Source: Nematostella vectensis (lineage: Eukaryota > Cnidaria > Anthozoa > Actiniaria > Edwardsiidae). Taken from it: a stretch of 64,000 bases of DNA. Of this stretch, positions 52,339 through 62,605 are shown piece after piece. The notes under the pieces were generated by a model. That model saw only the letters and a list, made by a program, of their open reading frames with translations, did no database searches and was not told where the DNA came from. The first letter of the stretch is position 1, and each line of letters begins with the position of its first letter. A program made the translations under genes and the position numbers. Location: positions 6,579,519 to 6,643,518 of the forward strand of contig NC_064036.1 in assembly GCF_932526225.1 (NCBI RefSeq). Direction: 5' to 3'.

Positions 52339-53817
52339 ATGAATCCAGTTGATCAACTCTTTTCGTTCCTAAAACGCCATTCTTCACCCGCCTTGCCGAA
52401 TCAGGTATGCTTGACGCGAACCCATGGGATGGACCATATTTAGGATAATTAATTTAAGATACAGTAACTTTTTCAACTTACAAGAGAAATTTTTCTTACC
52501 GAGGAAAAAAAAAATAAAAAATAAAAAATTCAACCCCTATTGCCAATATGTATTGTTGTTATTGTCTGCATCTTGCATTTCATGTGTTTATTTTTTTTAA
52601 ATAGTTGTGGAAATTAGTCAGATTATAAATGTCTTTATGAAAAGATTGTTTTGAAAGAAATTTCACTTTTATGAACCAGGGACTACCTGAGGGCCAAGAT
52701 GAATGCTAAAGACTAGAAGACATGAGAATTGAAAACCATATCTTAAAAGATAACAGTAGGGAGTTCTTATTCACTAGTCATTTGATATCCCACACACACA
52801 TGGTCCCAGGAAAGGGTGGGGGATTAGGCGTTAATAAAAGCCTGTTTCCAAGTTATAAGTCAAAAACAGTCAATACCACCACCCCTCTTAATATATTCTG
52901 GTTAAAAAGTAATCTAAAACCCCACATTAACTGCTGACTTCCCCAGGACCATCAGGGAGGGGGCTCAAATGACTAGGGCATTACTATGTGATTCAGCAGT
53001 ACACACTCAATAGGTTTTTTTTTAGAACAAGATAATTAAATTATATAAAACTAAAAACAAACTTTTGCTTTTTAAATAATAAATATGTAAAGAAAACAGT
53101 TTTTTATCAACCTAAAGATAATGGGAAAGGGGATATTTTAGGAAAGTACTGAATATAATTATCACATTTATTGTTTTTATATTTTCTTTTTCTTCTTCCT
53201 TTTCCTTCTCCCTGTTGACTATTTTTATGCAATTGATGCTCTTTGCTATTTCCCCTCTACACCAAAAATAAATTAATGAACAGATTTTATTTTTAAATTA
53301 GAAATTTTCATTTAGTACTTTCACTTATATCTTCTTTTTAGGATAAGTCTTTTTTTTCCTTTACATTTATTTTAGATGTTTAGAATTATTTCATTGGAAT
53401 GGTTGGATCAATCAAATTATTTTCATACTGTTATATTTTTTTCACCAAACCTTTCAAGTTGAGTCAATTTCCTTTATATCTCCTCTCCCTTTGACTATTT
53501 TTTAGTCAATTGATGTTCTTTGCTTCCTCTCTACCCCAAACATAAATCAATGAAAGGGTTTGGTTTGAAATTAGAAGTTAGCATTTTAGCACTGTCAGTG
53601 ATGCCTTAGATGTTTTTTTTTTCAGGATTTGCTTCCAAAATCAATCTGTTTTTCTTCATTGCATTCATTTTGGAGTAGGCCACCAACAACAAGACCACTA
53701 TATGGTAAAGGGTGGGTGCACCAATATGTAATGCATGAAAGGAGATATATTTTTAAATTTTATTTTCCAGATATTTTCCTGAATATTCGGTCGAATGAAG
53801 GAGAGAATCGCCACTAA
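52339..53817 (+). CDS. Tentative small gene, 63 or 85 residues
   Basis: Exon 52339-52404 starts with ATG and encodes MNPVDQLFSFLKRHSSPALP, ending at CAG|gtatgc. A second exon begins after ttttttttcag at 53626 in matching phase 0 (DLLPKSICFSSLHSFWSRPP). It either reads through to TAA at 53815-53817 (85 aa in total) or splices a 66-nt intron at 53705-53770 (63 aa). The retained segment is in frame without stops, so both are possible. I recognise no domain; the basic, aromatic composition could suit a small mitochondrial protein, but this is a guess. Confidence 0.3.
53160..53640. repeat. About 290-bp diverged direct repeat
   Basis: Blocks ttgactattttta…caattgatgctctttgct…accaaaaataaattaatga (53214-53280) and ttgactattttttagtcaattgatgttctttgct…cccaaacataaatcaatga (53492-53553), with their flanks, form a tandem pair. 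The second ends at the exon 2 acceptor of the tentative small gene. Confidence 0.75.
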
Positions 53818-54185
53818 ATCAATACATTAAAATTACAGTATGGCATCTAAACATATTATTTCAAATCTTTGGAATGCTGTTACATCCATGACATATTCTG
53901 CACAAGGGCAAAGCTTGTCGGAGTATTGTTTTGATATAAAAAAAATATTCATAATGGAACTTCTATGATGGGACATAAAAAATTACCATTAGACTCTTGA
54001 CAACTTTGACAGCCATATTCACACCAGGAATTGTGTTTGTTAACTTTGATGTACTGCATAATTTAAATTATTGAATAAGACCTGTATCCATTTTGTTGGT
54101 ACAATAAATAAATCTCAGTAAAGAGCAGGATCCTAGATCCCCTAAAAATACCTCAATTAGTCAACACAAAAGGTGTTCAATGCTG

Positions 54186-54230
54186 GCTCCGCTTTTAGGC
54201 AGTGCTTAAATCTATATATTAGTTTGCTCG
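54186..54230 (+). repeat. Copy 2 of the dispersed ctccgcttttaggc repeat
   Basis: Reads ctccgcttttaggcagtgct then taaatctatatattagtttg; close to the copy at 13398. Confidence 0.5.
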
Positions 54231-55563
54231 CACAGCCTTAATCCCTTGCAGATGGAATAAGGAATGCAAAATTTGGCCTTGAAAATCAGCCTTACTAAAG
54301 AGAGAGTTCAAAATTATTTTCTAGAGCTGTTTTACTAAGGTATTTATGCATATTTGCAGTGAAAAATTCCTTCGAGCTTGACGTGCTACTCGGATCGAAA
54401 TTCCACCAATCTCATAGCAACTCGCAGAACTTGCGTTATGGAACAATCACAGAGCGGCTTGAAAAACTATTGAAAAACTATTGTTTTTTCTCTCTGAAAA
54501 ACTGTTATCTTGTCTAGATGTAGGGAGATTTTGCTCAAATATTTGAACTTTTATTCTTGACTCCCGTCCCCCTTCAGTTCTACCTACGAAAGGACCCATG
54601 GATGCCAGAATATTTGTTTCAAATTCGGAAAAAAACATAAATAAAAAATAAATGTAATTTAGTACTTTTGAAACCAAATCGACCCTGTACCTTCTATAAA
54701 TTGTGACGATTTCAATTAAGAATTGAAAAATAACTCTAAAAAAATTCTCAACAAAAACGTTTTCGGACATTCAGTAAGAAAAATAGATTCGTAACCGCGA
54801 TCGCTCGAGAATAGTATAAACTGGGCCATTTGGCGTATTTGCTTTGTCTTTATAACATGCACTTACCCATATAAAGCATGGAATCCTAAGAAAACGAGAT
54901 GGAATACATACCTCGTCGGAGGCAGCCATTATTGCCCACCTCCCCTCCCACTCCTTTTAATTCATATGATACCATCACATTTTCGGGTATCCAAGGCGCT
55001 GAGTAAGGGCATCGCGGTAATAAGGCGCAAAAAGTTTAGGGTCTAGACGCACGCTCTACGGCATGGGTTGCGAGGCTGTTATGATGTCAAGAGATATTTT
55101 GTATCCTATACAAATTCCAGTGAAAATGGGAACATCACTAGTGATCTAAATGATATATCCAATATAGTAAATTGCATTAAACAATCAATACAAAACCTAA
55201 AAAATATATGCTTTTTTAAACATTAAAAATACATTTATTTTGCACATATTATTAGACACATTCTATTAGACATGAGATATAAAAAGACTGGCTTAGATAT
55301 GATGTTTGATCATATCTGGGGAAAATAGTGGCTTCATTTCAAATCGTTTCAAATTTGTTATTTTTAGTGCTTGGGCTCTAAGTGAAGCATAGCAAATTTT
55401 GCTACAAAGTCAAAGTCCGTTACAAACCTGAAAATGTGCCGAGCGATATATAACAATTTTCTTTTACACCAGCCTATTGGTTTTCAAAATTATTTGCAAT
55501 CCTGTAACACAGATAAGTAAACTACTTAATTGTTATGACCAGTGAGTTTAAGGTTTTGTAAAA

Positions 55564-55612
55564 ACGTTGGCTTCGCTTTTAGGCAGTGCCCAATCTTATA
55601 TATAATCGATAG
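55564..55612 (+). repeat. Copy 3 of the dispersed ctccgcttttaggc repeat
   Basis: Reads ttggcttcgcttttaggcag then tgcccaatcttatatataat; more diverged than copy 2. Confidence 0.45.
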
Positions 55613-57567
55613 TATTCCTAAAGATGGATGTTAATTCGGTCTTACTAGGATTCTTGCCATGACATATGACTAACTCGTTCCCAGGCCCCCATAGAAGCGG
55701 GTTACCAAAAATAGCCCAAAAGTAGAAGTCCCTCATAAGCGCAAACATGAAGTGCCTAGAAATATTTTTCAATTTTCGAATTTTTCAAGGGCCTTGGAGA
55801 TGAGGAGCATAGAGTTTTTTTTTATAAAAGGGAATAAATAAATCATCTATAGTATTTTTTACGGGCCTGCAATTTTCGAGCTATTGCATGTTTTAGGAGT
55901 AGAACTCAGGTTTAAGTTACTTTTTTTAGGGGGGGGAGTGGAGCTTTTTGGGGGGCATAAAACCAACAGTCATGTTTACAGCTAGAGTCCCCCCATGTTG
56001 TTGTGATGGTCGCAGGGCAAGACGTTGGGCAAAGAATGAGAAGAAGCCAAACCCCAGAGACAAGGGAAGGGTAAAATGATTTTCGACTGTATGTTTAGAC
56101 GGATTTTCCTATCTATTCTTTGGCGTTTTTTTCCATATTGAAATATAGACGTTGGGCCTTGACTCGCACTTTCGTTCTCAAAATTCAACCTACGCTCTCC
56201 TCAACTTTCACCATTATCTTGTGGGCACTCATTTCGGCTTGTGGTGAAAATTGTTTTAGTATGCCATGATCCTCATTTATCCTAGTTTAATCCTGTCAAG
56301 TTTCTAAGCCGTAGAATTTGGTCCATCACACTCATATTCCTCTTTTTCTAAACGTAAACATTACGAAAAGAGTTCGATTTTACGGCAGTCTCCAATAAAA
56401 GCGCTCAATTTGAAAAGGTTTCCCAAACGATATTATACTTTCGAATACAGGAACTCATCAATCAAATATCTAACTTGGTATAGGGCAGGATATTTTGCTG
56501 TTTTGGTCCCTTTTTGCGATGCAACGTCTCGCTAACAAAACAAATTCAAGTTTCAAACTCCGCGCGGATATTTGAATATTTGCATAATAAGTAGGTAAAT
56601 CGATATAACAAAAATGGTAATGTACTGCACTGAAAATTGCGAATCTTGTTCTAGGGCAAGGGGTTGCCCACGGGTTCTAGGATATTGATGCCGAATGCTT
56701 TGTCAATAAAACACGTATTCCCACATCAACTGGTTGCATTTGCTCCTCCAGCGAGCTCCGTCTCTACGCGTTTACGACCTTCAAACGACGCGCTATGTAA
56801 CCGCCGCCGCCTGGTAAATGATTAACACGACCCTCAGCGACAGGCGACGGTTGCGTAGTGCGTCGTGTGAAGCTTGTGCGAGTAGTGACATCACTTTGGA
56901 GTAAAATTATTTAGCTCGTGTGTCGCCAGAAGAAAATTGGCAGGATTGTCGGAAACACATCAACTTTAATAATATTTTAAATCGCTAACTTCTAAATACA
57001 AGACTTCACATCGCTAACTCACCTTTTCGAACTTTCAACTATCCAATGTCTCCAGTTCAACCTACCTTTACTTAAATGCCTATTTTGCAAATTATCAAAA
57101 AAAAAAAATATATATATATATATACTCTAATTCTGCTGCTATTTGTTTGAATTTACGTTTATCCAAATTCGCTAGAAATGTCTAGTGCGTATTTAAGGTA
57201 CGACACCTCAACCTACTAACACATAAACGTTCTCACGGTGACAACAAAAACTTACAAAAGCTCTTAAATTAGTAGAATAAAAGAGTTATGGTGGGGTCGT
57301 TTTCTTAGTCATTTGATCCCCTGTCTCTTGCTAACAGACCTAGATAGGGTGTATGACTTTTCAGATCGCATAATAGGTTTTGTGCTAAGTGCTTGTTAGT
57401 ACAATACCACCCTCTATATGGCTGTAGGGTGTGTTTGGAGTGTTTATGACATGATTTACAGTGACTCTGTTTTGGCTATAGGATGATATACGGATATGCG
57501 TTGTCTTTTTGACAAGGTTTACAGACCTTCAGTGGTACCAGGACTAAGTTTGCTGCCTTATCTGCCT

Positions 57568-57665
57568 GCACACATAGCGTAACTCAAGGTACTTGAAGAT
57601 ATCATGTCTCTAACTTGCACACATAGCGCAACTCAACGTACTTCAAGATACCAAAACAAGGGTCA
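57568..57665. repeat. 49-bp tandem duplication across the lectin C-terminus
   Basis: The plus-strand block gcacacatagcgtaactcaa starts at 57568 and recurs at 57617 (gcacacatagcgcaactcaa), both running on to acttcaagat or acttgaagat. On the coding strand the second copy would encode KYLELRYVCRQ, but it lies after the TGA. Confidence 0.88.
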
Positions 57666-57909
57666 TATCCAAGCAGCGTGTCGACATTAGCGACAAAGCT
57701 ACAAGAGTTCTTCCCTTGGCAGAGATAACGGATTCTCCGGAGTGTCTCAGGGACAATATCTTCCTTGATGCAGATGGTTTCTGCGGCGTTGTTAGGACAA
57801 GGCTGGCTTACAGATGATCTGCCGTAAAGCGCCCGTTCTACGTCGATTACAAGTCCTTGGAAACAGGACAACTGTGCAGTTTTTCCCTCGCAAATCATTT
57901 CATTCTTCT
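57602..57909 (-). CDS. SUEL-type (Gal/rhamnose-binding) lectin domain exon
   Basis: The exon starts after an acceptor ttttcag (57910) and runs to TGA at 57604-57602. It encodes one full Gal_Lectin domain: ICEGKTAQLSC at the start, IDVERALYGR, a C-P/C-I pair, LCQGKNSCSF, and GYDPCFGILKYVELRYVC at the end. The YGR and DPC…KY..v.Y.C signatures mark sugar-binding SUEL domains (family knowledge). No signal peptide or other exon was found in the upstream 700 bp, so the gene is partial, or the exon is an isolated relic. The C-terminus is shaped by a local 49-bp duplication. Confidence 0.75.
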
Positions 57910-58580
57910 CTGAAAATGATTTACAGATTTATGGTCGTCAATGCGTTGTATATGAGGTATATTTGGATACTAAAACACACATGCCGAAAGGATATTTTGC
58001 TTTAACACATTGTTGACTTGTACTGCCCTTTTTAGCTCTGCAACCAAATGCTTATGCCCAAGTTTTTCTGTTTATTTACAGCTTGCGTTTAACATTATAA
58101 ATTGAGTAAAGTTTTAAAAAGTTCGACAAATTTTGAAAAAAAGCGTCAACGAAGTGCATCAAGTTCATCACTTGTTTCGTTACGTAACTTGTAAATGAAT
58201 TTATAAAGTTAATGAAATTAAAAGAATTTGGAAAGTGAATAAATGTGAAAAGTTGCAGCATTTTTTCTTATGTGCCAGTAGACATTACCACAGGTAACCA
58301 GGCTTTTCTTTGCCTGATAACTTGCCAAGTTTCCTTTTGTGTTGAATACTTACTAGCTAAATGATCACTTAGTAACATGTACATCACAATCTATTCAGTT
58401 TTGTTCTTGGTTCAGTCCACTCTTGGAAAATGTTTCTAAACTTACTTGCGTAAATGCACGAAAACGAGTCGTTTTCGTAATCTACCTTGCAAACTGAGCC
58501 CGCGGGACAGGGCCTGGATTGGCAAGCATTCTGCAAATGAGCGTAGATCATCTCAGTTTACGGGGAGGAGAAGAGGGGTA
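57910..58580. other. Intergenic stretch beside the LINE 3' end
   Basis: AT-rich; no exon, RNA gene or clear repeat recognised. Confidence 0.4.
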
Positions 58581-58800
58581 GGGGGGAGGGGGTTATATGG
58601 TTCAAGTTATTATTCTATTAGGGGGGAGGGGGTTATATGGTGCAAGTTATTCTTCTATTAGGGGGGAGGGGGTTATATGGTGCAAGTTATTCTTCTATTA
58701 GGGGGAGGGGGTTATATGGTGCAAGTTATTCTTCTATTAGGGGGGAGGGGGTTATATGGTGCAAATTATTCTTCTATTAGGGGGGAGGGGGTTATATGGA
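58581..58800. repeat. 40-bp G-rich tandem repeat, about 5.5 copies, abutting the LINE 3' end
   Basis: The unit is ggggggagggggttatatgg followed by tgcaagttattcttctatta. One copy lacks a G (39 bp). The last partial copy ends at the LINE terminus at 58800. Confidence 0.95.
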
Positions 58801-59135
58801 CAGACAGACAGACAGATTTTATTTATTGGTCCCTTGAAACAGTAAAGTTACATCGGTTAGTGACCAAAAAATTTTAAAAAAGGTAAAATAGTACGTATAT
58901 AAGACGTACAACAGCTATTATGTGATTGTTCTTAGTTTTAGTTTACATTGTATTTCCTTTCTTTCATTTTTTCTTTTTCTAAATCTTTTCTGATTGTTTT
59001 TAGTTACTACTTAGTTTTACATTGTATTTTCTTTTTTCTTTTTTTCTTCCCTTTTTTCCCCTTTCCTTTTTTTTTTTTTTTTTTTTTTTTTGCTCTGCTT
59101 ACTTCAGATTTCTATTGTGCTTTAGGTTTAATTTT

Positions 59136-62100
59136 TCATATTAGCGTTTCCCTTAGCTTAAAAAATTCGGAAATGTACCTTGCGGCTATCCCTGCTAATT
59201 GAGTTGGCGGATTTATTAGTAAATTGAAAAGGCGTTTTTGTGTAATTTGATTGCGCTGCAAATTTTGGATAACTGAGTTTCGTAGCTCTTTGTATGTTTG
59301 GCATTGTACTAGAAAGTGAAATTCATTTTCCACGTCATTTTTGCATGTTGGGCAAATCCGATCTTTTTCCTTTGTGTAAGGCCTCGTGTGTCTGCCTTTC
59401 TCAATTTGCAATTGGTGATTACTTATTCTTAGTTTTGTTAGCGCAACTCTATGTTTCACATTAGGGATGGCTACAAGGTAATTCTCTAATTCATATTTGT
59501 CTTTAAAAGTTCTATAAGTTCTTAGTTTGTTCATTTCGTTACTGTTTTTCCTTTGGTCATTGAAAATTTCCCCATGCCATTTCTGAAAATACATATCATT
59601 AAGTCGTTTAGAGAAAATATCAAGGAACAATGTAGGGTCGGTTTCATTTTGATAGAGCCACATAAACCCAAAACCCGCTTTGAAAATTATTTCTTTTGTT
59701 TTGTGGGTCCAGTAGGACACGTGAGGGTTATTTACACACTCTGTATAAACTACTTTTGAGAGGGCCTCTTCTTTTGACCGAAGGTTGGTCCAGTATTTTA
59801 TGTTCCTATATGTTGCATTTATACAAAGAGGATATCTGCCTAGTTCCCCTCTGCACGCATTGTTCACAGCCGTTTTTCCAGTTCCTAGTAACATTTTACA
59901 GAATTTAAGATGTACTGATTCAAGCGGATCTCTATCATCAACACAGCTTTTATTATCGGCACCCCATACCTCGCTGCCATACAATAAAATTGGTTTGATC
60001 AGTGCATCAAACAGTTTTAATGTAAGATTAATGTCTGATCTGAAGTGAATTCCGAGATCTTTCCTTAACTTAAATAAAGCTTTGAGTGCGGTTTTTTAAG
60101 CTCCTCTTTTGCTAAGTTAAAGTTTCCTACCGCGCTGAATACTAGCCCTAGGTACTTATAAGATTTGACATTTTCCAATTGTTCCCTGTTCAAAAGGAAT
60201 TGATAGTTATTCATTACTTTGCCTATGTTATTAAAAATCATCACCTTAGTTTTTGAAGTATTGACTTTTAGACTATTTTCTTCTGAGTAGATAGAAAGTC
60301 TATTTAAAAGGTCTTGCAGACCACTACTTGTTTCCGAGAAAAGTACTAAGTCGTCTGCATACAGAAGACAATTTAATTTTGTGTTGCCTAAGATGTGGGC
60401 ACTTGAAGATTTCGCTAAGGTATCAGGTAAATCGCTAAGGAACAGATTAAAAAGAGTTGGACTCAACATGCATCCTTGTTTTACCCCAACCATGCATCTA
60501 AAACTTTCACTAATTGAATCCCCTATCTTCCCACACGATATATCATTGGAGTACATTGATCTTAGAACTTCGTAAAAGTTTCCAGAAATACCAGCTTGTT
60601 GTATTTTCGCAAATAATTTATCTCTAGGAATGCTGTCAAAGGCCTTTCGGAAGTCTATGAAGCAAGTGAAAAGCATATTGTTTTTCTTCTTGGGCTTGCT
60701 TTTTACTACTCTGTCGATAACGGTTTTCAGAATAAATATACTGTCTACTTTAGATATCCTTTCTGCACAAGGTAGTCATAGAGTCTTGAATTAAGTATAG
60801 ATGTAAATAACTTACTAAGGCATGATAAAAGTGTTATTCCTCTATAATTGTTGACGTCAGAGCGATCGCCTTTTTTGAAAATTGGAATAATAAAACCCAG
60901 ATTCCATTCTTGTGGAAACACTCCTGACCTAAGAATGATGTTGAATAACCTAGTTAGGTAGGGTAGTAAAGTATCTTTACCATATTTTAGTAGCTCGTTT
61001 AGTATATTATCGTGACCGGGAGCTTTGTTGTTTTTAAGGTTTTCTATAGCTAATTTTACTTCCTCTAGCCGTATCTCTGAGTCTAAAGGACCCGTCTGGT
61101 CTCTACATTTAGGGATGGATAAATTTGTAGTTGTAGTTTTGTTTAAGTCCATGAAGTATGAGTGTAAGCTTTCTATTTCTAAATCACATTCTTGTTGTTT
61201 TTTGTCTTTCCCTACGCTGAATAGATTCTTAAGTGATCGCCAAAGTTTTTTGCTATCTTTGAAATCCAAATTTTTGATACCGCTTGCTCTGTATTGATAT
61301 TTCTTACGCTTACATAATTTCTTGAATTTTTTCTTCTTCCAAAATAGCTCCCGCCTTAGCTCACTGTCATTGGGTGAGTTACATATCTTCCTTCCACACC
61401 GTTTAAGGTTTGCCTTTCTCTGATCGACATTCCTCGTCGAACCATGGTGCGTTTGTTTTTTGACATTTCTGCTTGTCTCCGTATTTAAAACCCGCTTTCT
61501 CACTGATCTCAACTAGCAGCTTTGTAAAACTTGATGTGATATTGCTTGCTGTGTCTGGGCAATTGGTATCGCAGTGACTGACTAGGTTATCCAGTTTAGA
61601 CCGATAGATATCAGAGCGAAGAATAGAGTCCACATTTTCTTTTACATTTGTACCGTGGCAGAATATTCGTGCGTGTTTAGCAAAGCTTTTTGATTGTGTT
61701 ACCGTAATTTTGTTTCCAATCTTTATATTATATGTTATATGGCAATGATCAGAAATATGTGGAAGCAATGGGTGAATTTTAAGAAATTGAAATTTCTGCC
61801 GTACTCTATTGCTACTTATCACGTAGTCGACTAAGCTGGTACCGTTGTATTGATAACATGTCTTTTTCCCTGTTAAATCGCCAATTATCCTTCCATTTGC
61901 GATTCGTAAATTACTTTCACTACAAAGCTCAATCAGTGATCTTCCTCTGCTATCAGTATAGTGGTCCTCAGAGTACCTTGGCGATGGTACATCGAGTTCA
62001 TAATCATCAGGAAGGCTTAAAAATCTATCTTCATCAAAATTAATATGTTCAGTTAGTTCACTAGTTCTAGCATTGAAGTCCCCTTGCAGAATGACGTCCC

Positions 62101-62575
62101 CTTGGCCGAGATATTTTATAATATCCTCTTCCAGATCAGACATATAATCCTCATCATTTGTTTGTTCATAATTTTGAGGACTAAAATAGACGGTACCTAG
62201 GAAGATATCCTTTTCCGTTCCGAAGTAATTTCGTTTTAATTTGCACCATATAATATTCCGGTTTTCCGAAGGTAAGTACGCGACTCCTTCTGCTACTTTG
62301 TTGCTTATATAGAGTGCGATCCCTCCAGAAATTTTTTTACCAGATTTTGGTCTTGTTTTTATGAAATGCTTGAATTTTTCGACAGCTAAATCTGTATTTT
62401 GACTAGCATGAGTTTCCACAATTCCGAAGATATCATGTTGTTGAATGATATCAACCACCTCTTCTAATTTTGTTTTATTACCGAGCTCTTTGCTTTTATG
62501 ACCGTGGATATTCCACGTACCAATTCTTAAAGACCTCCCAAAATCCCAATTACGAGAAGTTAGTGAACCTGGCAT
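59136..62575 (-). pseudogene. LINE ORF2 (APE endonuclease and reverse transcriptase), broken by frameshifts
   Basis: Starts at ATG 62575, 31 bp after the ORF1 stop. The endonuclease spans 62575-61410 with GTWNIHG, GIVETHA, LQGDFNAR and ISDHCHI blocks intact. The reverse transcriptase spans about 61500-60065 with APGHDNILNELLK, IPIFKKGDRSDVNNYRGITL, FIDFRKAFDSI, VKQGCMLSPTLFNLFLSDL and the catalytic LLYADDLVLFSE. The C-terminal part, 60060-59136, ends with CPTCKNDVENEFHFLVQC and a tail. The parts lie in different frames, with breaks near 61430, 60750 and 60100 (the last in an A run), so this copy should not make a full ORF2 protein. Domain residues are otherwise well kept, so the copy is young. 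Confidence 0.85.
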
Positions 62576-62605
62576 ATTGACATTTTCAGTGATTTGGGAT
62601 GTTTT

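Larger units (their letters stand above)
53818..57601. other. Intergenic, AT-rich, no gene recognised
   Basis: Contains two copies of the ttttaggcagtgc dispersed repeat (54186 and 55564) and a short GC-richer, CpG-containing stretch at 56740-56890. A TA run is at 57108-57123. Open frames (for example 54447-54770 minus) are Phe/Glu-rich without a recognisable domain. Confidence 0.45.

Noticed and set aside
54447-54770. 107-codon minus-strand frame
   Set aside because: Phe/Ile/Glu-rich chance translation of AT-rich DNA without splice sites or domain.
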